Source: Saprospiraceae bacterium
GTDB taxonomy: Bacteria > Bacteroidota > Bacteroidia > Chitinophagales > Saprospiraceae
Length of the DNA stretch: 64,000 nt
NCBI GenBank assembly: GCA_028285085.1
Contig: JANQQI010000087.1
Location: 62,001-126,000, forward strand
Reading direction: 5' to 3'
Below the pieces are notes generated by a model. It was not told where the DNA came from and searched no databases. It saw only the letters and a program-made list of their open reading frames with translations. Shown here one piece after another: positions 58,501-64,000 of this stretch. The position numbers were made by a program, and so were the translations under genes. Every line of letters starts with the position of its first letter. Position 1 is the first letter of the stretch.

Positions 58501-61500
58501 ATTGGCACCAAGTTCAATAAAGATAGTTGCGCCAGCTTCAGATACTGCTTTTACCGTTTGTGGAAAATCAACTTGATGGGTACAAACGGCGGTAGAATTT
58601 TCCGCGATCGCCTTGCTCTTGAGTTCAATTTTTGCTTGAGAAATACTGGAATAAAAATCAATATCTGGTATTTCCTGTAAAGGAAAATTGTGCATTTTCA
58701 ATAATCCATCAGTCTCTTTTTTACAAAAATCATGATGGATTACATTTTGAAAAGGTATGGTGACAGATTGACAATTTAATTGTTCTGCAATGGCTAAACA
58801 GGCCTTTTTATCTCCTGAAATAACCACTTCATTTTCGGTATTTATAAAGGTCAGGTAGACCTGGCTTTCTTTATCAACCAATGATTTCACCCTTTCTTTT
58901 GGCGCCAGTAAAACCAAGCTGATCCAGCGTTCTTTGGCTTCTTCGATAGTGATACGCCAATGTTCAGCTAACAATTCCAGGTTTCCAGCAAAGCGATTTT
59001 TGAAAATCGGGGAATCTTGAAATTCTTTAGCTTCTTCGGCACTCCAAACACCAAATGAATACCACATACTACTGCATTCGCCCATACTGTAGCCAAAAGC
59101 GATGTTAGGATTTAATTTAAAAAATGACCGTAAAATATGCGTAAAGCTGGCCGAGTAGAAAACACCCACCGACATCATGGCTATTGCATTTTCATAAATA
59201 TTAGGAACAATTTCCAAACTGCTTTTTTGTTTTGGAAACAAATAATCTGGCCATATGAATTCATCGAGATTGGGCAGTATTTTTTCAAAATGCGAATACA
59301 AAGCAGGAAACAACTGAAACAGGTCTTGCCCCAAACCCGTGTAAGCGGTCGATGACCCCGGATAGACAAAAGCAACTTTTCCTTTCTTACCTAATGGGTT
59401 GGGAGAAAAATAACTTCCTCGTGGTGTTTTTAACACTTGATTTTTTTCTAATGAACGGATGATATTATTTTTGAAAAAATGGATTTCCTGTGCTAAATCT
59501 GTTCTGTCTTTTGCAATCAAAACGATGCATAGATCATTTTTCTTTTCTTGAAATTTTTCATAAAACTGTTGTGCAATCTCTGCTAATGGATTAGTTGTTT
59601 CTAAAGTAATTTCTAAGGCAGAAAGTTGCTTGATTAATTCTTTTCCATTATTCCCCTTTAGAGGAAAAAGCTGAGGAATATTATTCTGAAGAAAAGTGTT
59701 TTGATAAGTAGGTTTCTGCTCGGATTCAGACAATCGGATTTGAATACCTTCCAATCCATTCACCATTGCACAACGATTGGTTTGCCCATTTTGTAAGACC
59801 CAGGGTCGCGATTTTACAGGAAAATAATATTTACTATTTTCAAAATGGTGAGGATCTTTGGAAGCTTTCCAATTGGGAATACCAGGAATAAATCGATGGT
59901 AAATGCAAAGTGCCGTTTTAATCAAGCTGGCAATTCCTGATGCTGCATAAGTATGGCCGATATTTGCTTTGACACTTCCAAGAGCAATAGCCTCTGTTGG
60001 TTGATTGGCAAATAGTAAATCCCTTTCGGCTTCATCTTGCACCGGAATTCCTGTAGCAGCCAACTCAAGGTAAGCACCATTTGGTGTAGCTTGAGTTTTT
60101 CCAATATCATCAATAAGGGCATAAACTTTATCGTTTTTGGCTGCATTTTTTTGCTTTAAAACGATTGCCCCCGCCCCTTCCCCAACTAACCACCCATGGT
60201 CATTTTCATTAAAAGAAAGACTAGGCTTTTGAGATGGATTAATTTTATCTTTTTGGTTTCTTAAGAGTACATTTTCCAGCCCTCCCGAAAGATCGACTCC
60301 TCCAACTACAACTGCTTCAACTTCTCCAAGTGACAACATGTTCTGCGCAATTTCCAGAGCTTTAAACACTGAGTTGTCGCCACAAGAAACCGTAAAAGCT
60401 GCCCCTGAAAAATCCCAAAGTGCGGCGATCCGGCTGGACATGATATTACCTACAAAACTCGTATGCTGACTGGGCGTCTGAGCACCTTCCCGAAAATAAA
60501 TTCCATTTTTGCAAAGCTCCTCTAGCTCAGCTTCCTGGGCAGGATTTAGCAGGATATCGCTCTGGTCTAAGGCCGCTTTTAATTGCCAGCTTACATCCCA
60601 GCGTGCGAGGTAATGATGAATGGCCAACTCCGATTCCATCGCGATTAAGACCGCTACATTTTGGCTCTCTTCCAAACCTGCATCCTTAATAGCATTATCC
60701 GCAACTTTTAAAATGAGCGCTTGCTGAGGTTCTAAAGTTTCGGCTTCTTTCGGTTGAATTTTATATCGAAATAAATCAATTTCAAAATCTTCTATATAAG
60801 CTCCTTTGGGCGCTTTACCATCTTCGAATCCATAACGCTTCAACAAATCTGTATTTTCTTCAAATCCTTTCCATCGCCCTTTTGGTAATGGTTTAAAATG
60901 TTGTTTACCATTATATATCGTTGCATAAAAATCGTCCAGATTTGTGCAAGCTCCAAAATGCGCATCCATTCCAACGATGGCCATTGGCTGCAAATTAAAA
61001 GGCTTTTTGCTAGTAGAATTATTTTGAGTTTTGATGTAATTCTGGACTACCATGTGCGCGTTCGTTCCACCGAAACCAAAAGAATTGATCCCCGCTTGCT
61101 TTTTAAACGTTGACCAGGGCATCGCTTTGGTAATCATTTGTTTTGGCCCGATCCAATCATTGTCTGCCTTCACTGGGTTTTCCAAATTGATATTAGCCGG
61201 AATCATTTCTTTTTGCATGGCCAGCAACACTTTTAGTAATCCGGTCATTCCTGCCGCAGTAAGCAAATGTCCCATGTTAGATTTTACCGAACCCAATAAT
61301 GGGGTCGTTTGGTGCCTGGCAAAAAAGTCAGCAATGGAATTCATTTCTGTAGTATCACCAAGGGGGGTCCCGGTGGCGTGGCATTCCAGATAAGAAGTAT
61401 TTTTTGGCGAGACATCATCCCCCTGATACGCTCGCTCAAAAGCCAGTTGTTGTCCTTTGGGATTTGGGCTTAACAAAAATTTACCTCGCCCATCATTGGA

Positions 61501-62373
61501 TAGACCAATGCCTCCGATAACGGCGAAGATAGTGTCACCATCTCGTTCTGCATCCTCTAATCTTTTCAGCACTACCATTCCTGCTCCTTCCGAAGAGACT
61601 AGCCCGGATGAATTTTTATCCAAGGGAACAAACTTCTGGTCGGATGGTGCATAAGCATGAAAAATCGAAAATCCCATATGAATAAACAATTGATCAGAGG
61701 CACATACAGCTCCAGCCAACATCATATCAGATTTTCCGGTTACCAACTCATCACAGGCCAACTTGATTGCGTATAAAGAAGTGGCACAGGCAGCATCTAA
61801 AGCATAGTGGCGCCCCCCAAGACCGAGTGCTTTATTGACTAAGCCTGAAGGTGTATTTTCCAATACTTCATTTTGTGGAATAGCTTGAATTGAGGATGGT
61901 ATTTTAAATTGATCGTCTTGTAACAATTGCTGAACAGCCGTTTCGGTTGTTTGAGTGTAAATAGATGACAGCAACTTATGCGAAGAGCCAGTAGGAAAAG
62001 ATAGATTGCCTAAAATCAAACCGCAGGATTTCAAACTTTTTTTATCGTTCAAATAACCACTTTCCCGCAGGGCTTCTTTCGCAACGTAAAGCGACCATTG
62101 GTATAATTTATCTTGTTTTGCCAAATATTCAGCTGGCAATTCGTAGCCATTCGGATCAAATTGAAATTCACGGATGTACCCGCCCCGCAGTGAATAGCAA
62201 CGATCTACTATTCCTTTTTCCGTTTGAAAAAAGTGTTCAGGTTTTACACCAAAATCCTCTTCCGTTGCCAAACCTGTTAAGTCTTTTTCATGCATTAGGT
62301 TATTCCAAAACTCTTCCGGGGAGGATGAGCCTGGGAAAAGACCGGATGTTCCTATAATGGCTATTTTTGTCAT
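55576..62373 (-). CDS. PfaC-like multidomain synthase: KS - CLF (KS-like) - AT - FabA-like DH - FabA-like DH
   Basis: 2265 aa; KS1 DAACATS, ECHATGTPLGD and GSVKSNMGH; second KS-like domain VSCGDNS, ELAATGI and GSVKANIGH; AT FGYSMGECSS; hot-dog motifs CHFRDDEVLAGSL and CHFYQDPVMPGSLGVES. Confidence 0.9.
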   Translation of the reverse strand: MTKIAIIGTSGLFPGSSSPEEFWNNLMHEKDLTGLATEEDFGVKPEHFFQTEKGIVDRCYSLRGGYIREFQFDPNGYELPAEYLAKQDKLYQWSLYVAKEALRESGYLNDKKSLKSCGLILGNLSFPTGSSHKLLSSIYTQTTETAVQQLLQDDQFKIPSSIQAIPQNEVLENTPSGLVNKALGLGGRHYALDAACATSLYAIKLACDELVTGKSDMMLAGAVCASDQLFIHMGFSIFHAYAPSDQKFVPLDKNSSGLVSSEGAGMVVLKRLEDAERDGDTIFAVIGGIGLSNDGRGKFLLSPNPKGQQLAFERAYQGDDVSPKNTSYLECHATGTPLGDTTEMNSIADFFARHQTTPLLGSVKSNMGHLLTAAGMTGLLKVLLAMQKEMIPANINLENPVKADNDWIGPKQMITKAMPWSTFKKQAGINSFGFGGTNAHMVVQNYIKTQNNSTSKKPFNLQPMAIVGMDAHFGACTNLDDFYATIYNGKQHFKPLPKGRWKGFEENTDLLKRYGFEDGKAPKGAYIEDFEIDLFRYKIQPKEAETLEPQQALILKVADNAIKDAGLEESQNVAVLIAMESELAIHHYLARWDVSWQLKAALDQSDILLNPAQEAELEELCKNGIYFREGAQTPSQHTSFVGNIMSSRIAALWDFSGAAFTVSCGDNSVFKALEIAQNMLSLGEVEAVVVGGVDLSGGLENVLLRNQKDKINPSQKPSLSFNENDHGWLVGEGAGAIVLKQKNAAKNDKVYALIDDIGKTQATPNGAYLELAATGIPVQDEAERDLLFANQPTEAIALGSVKANIGHTYAASGIASLIKTALCIYHRFIPGIPNWKASKDPHHFENSKYYFPVKSRPWVLQNGQTNRCAMVNGLEGIQIRLSESEQKPTYQNTFLQNNIPQLFPLKGNNGKELIKQLSALEITLETTNPLAEIAQQFYEKFQEKKNDLCIVLIAKDRTDLAQEIHFFKNNIIRSLEKNQVLKTPRGSYFSPNPLGKKGKVAFVYPGSSTAYTGLGQDLFQLFPALYSHFEKILPNLDEFIWPDYLFPKQKSSLEIVPNIYENAIAMMSVGVFYSASFTHILRSFFKLNPNIAFGYSMGECSSMWYSFGVWSAEEAKEFQDSPIFKNRFAGNLELLAEHWRITIEEAKERWISLVLLAPKERVKSLVDKESQVYLTFINTENEVVISGDKKACLAIAEQLNCQSVTIPFQNVIHHDFCKKETDGLLKMHNFPLQEIPDIDFYSSISQAKIELKSKAIAENSTAVCTHQVDFPQTVKAVSEAGATIFIELGANATCTKWINTILKNKEHLAVSINQKGRSDIQSLIALFAQLLSHGLSLDLSMLYPSVDKTYQRARFSKRIIPGGKRIFSSILKGEHRNRFKNIQKRSVKKEMVLSGDAGTFSEPLPSVKIVKEPPIINPISNHPPIPKSISAMETNMIEKTNETVDSVNRIGENGLRLQNFASGEQLKGKEIIFSKEDLEEFANGKIARVFGPEYALIDTYPRRVMLPMHPYLLVSRVTGLNGKLGEYKPSTMQTEYDIPYDAWFTTDGQIPWAVSVESGQCDLLLISYLGIDFQNKGNLVYRLLDCTLTFVDDLPFEGQTLRYDISINSFVRNGDNLLFFFSYRCYVEDRLVLKMDGGCAGFFGDAQLAEGNGVVYTASEIEARQNAPKKYFTPLLKTHKTVFSKADLRHLINGDIEKCFEDESYFANGRNPSLCLPPEKILMIDRIVSVDLIGGPYGLGYIVAEKDLHPDDWYFPCHFRDDEVLAGSLQAEGGGNLLRFFMLMLGLQRLTKDARYQPVFDLPQKVRCRKQVTPKDTKLVYKLEIKEIGLIPNPYVICDLEIISDDVVTVHFENLGLQLREKTNPKYLEKTNDVAISPRSEGALMNEKDITTFALDDLSKCFGPDFSVYDGRTVSRQPNTDLQLISRVLNIEGKRGDFSKPATIFAEYDVPVNAWYYEQNSNHSMPYSVLMEIALQPCGLLGAYLGSTLQFSDQNLYFRNLDGDGELSDLPDGTDFRGKTITNKSVLVSSIALGGTILQNYTFELSIDGQVFYHGKSSFGFFPADALAAQVGLDKGAEVAPWFETEQLTTKDYMQIKLDSLYGKMKLYKAPDAKPHYRLGEKQLNLLDQLKIAKNQGQYGKGYIHATKFIKPYDWFFTCHFYQDPVMPGSLGVESIVQAMQVFALQQDLAKDFQSPKFVQLANHKTIWKYRGQILTNVQEMHLEVHIKTIEQRGNQLAIIADAYLWNGKMRIYQVTDLALGIEEA

Positions 62374-62403
62374 TGTTTTCTTTTAATCAAGTTTGGGCTT
62401 TCT

Positions 62404-64000
62404 TTACCACACCAATTGTTTCGATACGGTAACAGTTGCACCATTAGTTTGCATATAAACAGTACCTTCTTCATCATAAACGGTGCACTCGGCTACCATT
62501 TTAAAATCTGTAGCTTCTTTGATGGTTACATTAACCAATAATTGTTTTCCGAAAGGGATATTCTTATAAAGGATGGCGCTATCCGTTTGAAGCGGAAGAC
62601 TCTTCGCTCCATCCTTATATTTTTGTACCCAAACGACCATACCTTGATATTGAATGTCTGCAAAAAAGGTATTAACCGATTGTACCGGAAATTGCCCTTG
62701 TTCTGAAAGTGGAACTTCGGGTCCTTTGCAGGATAATACAATCTTGTTTTCTGTACAATCCAGAATTTGCTCTATCCCCTGAAAATATTTATCGTGAAAA
62801 AGCGAACCATCTTCATATAAAATAGCACCATCCGTAGCTTGGTAATTTTCGCTGGTTTGATGGGAAAACTTTGGCGCTTCGGGCATTTCGTTTTTATTGA
62901 CTAAAATCACTTTAGCCCTGTAATGATAGGTCGGTAGTTTTCCGCCTTCGCTGAGTACTGTGGTTTCAAAAACTATTTGCCTGGCATTTTTCTCTAGCTC
63001 TTTTAATTCGATTACATAGTTTTCTTTCTCCTTGCCATCAAATACAATCCCTTTAAACAGTTTGGTATTTTCTACTTTGAAAACTGCAAAATCAGGATAC
63101 AATCTTTCACAAGTTTGCGCCATCCAACCAACAGCATTGACTACTGGTAAAACAGCATTGCCTTGTATGACATGGTGCATTAAAAATGGATTGTTTTCTA
63201 ACTTTAAATGTCTTTTAATTCGATGTGTTTGTAAATCTCCGATGTGGCTAACAGCGGTCGGCAAAGTACCACCAATAATAACTTGAGGCTGTTTGGCATA
63301 ATCGGTATTGAATTCATTGACCAACATAGCTGCACCACCTTCGCTGTTGACTAAGGTGACACCGGCCGCTTCGAATTGTGCTTTTAATTCGCCAGTTACC
63401 ATTCCGCTATCCCAAGCCCCCCAGTTTATTGCTGAAACATGGGTTTTAGGATGATTGGTTTTAAAAAGGTGAGCTGCTTTACTCAAAATTTCATTGGCAA
63501 TAGCATAATCAGTCTGTCCAACATTTCCATAAAATCCAGCTACCGAAGAAAATAATACTAAGTGATCTAATTGGTCTAAATGGACAGCGCCCAATAAACT
63601 CAGGAGGCCGTCTAGTTTTACAGAAAGTACATTTTCAAAATCAGATTCAGACTTGTCCTGGATATATTTATCGGCCAAACGGCCTGCTCCGTGGATGATG
63701 CCTGTGACCACACCAAAAGTAGCTGTAACTTTATCGAGTTCGGATTTAAAACTTCCTAAATTAGTTACATCACCTTTTAGATAAGCGACTTGTCCTCCAT
63801 GCTTTTTGATTTGAGAAATGGTATCATCGATTTCCTTTTTGGCAATAATATCTTTAAAAATACTTTTGACGACTTGCAGGCTAGGCTTTTCTCCCCGTTC
63901 TTTCAAGTCATTCATAATCAATCGTTTCAAAGCAGCTTCATCGCTTTCGTTTTTAGCAAAAGTCGGAACTTCAAAATCGAAAGAAGAGCGTCCAAGTAAG
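62404..64000 (-). CDS. PfaA-like PUFA synthase, C-terminal part (KR + DH-like), runs off right edge
   Basis: The reading frame stays open to the window edge (LLGRSSFDFEVPTFAKNESDEAALKRLIMNDL...); KR: GDVTNLGSF, GIIHGAGRLADKYIQDKSESDFENVLSVKLDGLLSLLGAV, HLVLFSSVAGFYGNVGQTDYAIANEILSK; then a hot-dog-like region NPFLMHHVIQGNAVLPVVNAVGWMAQTCE. Confidence 0.88.
   Translation of the reverse strand, partial: LLGRSSFDFEVPTFAKNESDEAALKRLIMNDLKERGEKPSLQVVKSIFKDIIAKKEIDDTISQIKKHGGQVAYLKGDVTNLGSFKSELDKVTATFGVVTGIIHGAGRLADKYIQDKSESDFENVLSVKLDGLLSLLGAVHLDQLDHLVLFSSVAGFYGNVGQTDYAIANEILSKAAHLFKTNHPKTHVSAINWGAWDSGMVTGELKAQFEAAGVTLVNSEGGAAMLVNEFNTDYAKQPQVIIGGTLPTAVSHIGDLQTHRIKRHLKLENNPFLMHHVIQGNAVLPVVNAVGWMAQTCERLYPDFAVFKVENTKLFKGIVFDGKEKENYVIELKELEKNARQIVFETTVLSEGGKLPTYHYRAKVILVNKNEMPEAPKFSHQTSENYQATDGAILYEDGSLFHDKYFQGIEQILDCTENKIVLSCKGPEVPLSEQGQFPVQSVNTFFADIQYQGMVVWVQKYKDGAKSLPLQTDSAILYKNIPFGKQLLVNVTIKEATDFKMVAECTVYDEEGTVYMQTNGATVTVSKQLVW

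Noticed and set aside
61052-61393. 113-aa plus-strand ORF within the PfaC-like gene
   Set aside because: Antisense shadow of the KS1 domain.
1-64000. CRISPR arrays, tRNA and rRNA genes
   Set aside because: No regularly spaced direct repeats and no recognisable tRNA/rRNA sequence were seen by eye; a dedicated scan (tRNAscan-SE, Infernal, CRISPRCasFinder) was not possible.

Overview
64 kb window from a Bacteroidota genome, probably Saprospiraceae/Lewinella-like. The evidence for this is SusC/SusD, T9SS C-terminal sorting domains, a hybrid two-component system (HTCS) and subtype-iii T6SS components. Four main blocks were found. (1) About 1-9.1 kb, minus strand: part of a Bacteroidota-type (T6SS-iii) type VI secretion locus: VgrG (partial), a GHSRG-type lipase-like ORF, a LysM protein, Hcp/TssD, TssC, TssB, two TssO-like membrane coiled-coil proteins, and TssH/ClpV. 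(2) About 10.8-32.9 kb: a beta-mannan utilisation locus: cellobiose/mannobiose 2-epimerase, lipoprotein TIM barrel, GH130 mannosylglucose phosphorylase, cupin isomerase, SSS symporter, GH26 mannanase, SusD, SusC, a three-module CBM-like T9SS protein, an FG-GAP/UnbV-DUF5060-GH fusion and an HTCS regulator. (3) About 33-53.9 kb: accessory and housekeeping genes (SDR, bestrophin-like channel, AraC, TonB receptor, LytS/LytTR pair, serine hydrolase-TPR, VWA protein) interrupted by mobile-element graveyards. These include an IS110 relic, an AraC pseudogene, a tyrosine-recombinase relic with an adjacent perfect hairpin, an IS91-type transposase relic, and a ~490-bp repeat present in two copies 16 kb apart. 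(4) 53.9-64 kb, minus strand: a pfa-type polyunsaturated fatty acid/polyketide (secondary lipid) synthase: PfaD, a 2265-aa PfaC-like protein (KS-CLF-AT-DH-DH), and the C-terminal part of a PfaA-like protein (KR plus DH-like) that runs off the right edge. The least explained items are the duplicated 490-bp recombinase-linked block, the possible IS91-like relic bounded by shared TTGCGTATATC half-sites, the FG-GAP/GH fusion, and the T6SS effector candidates. All family calls were made by reading motifs; no database search was run.
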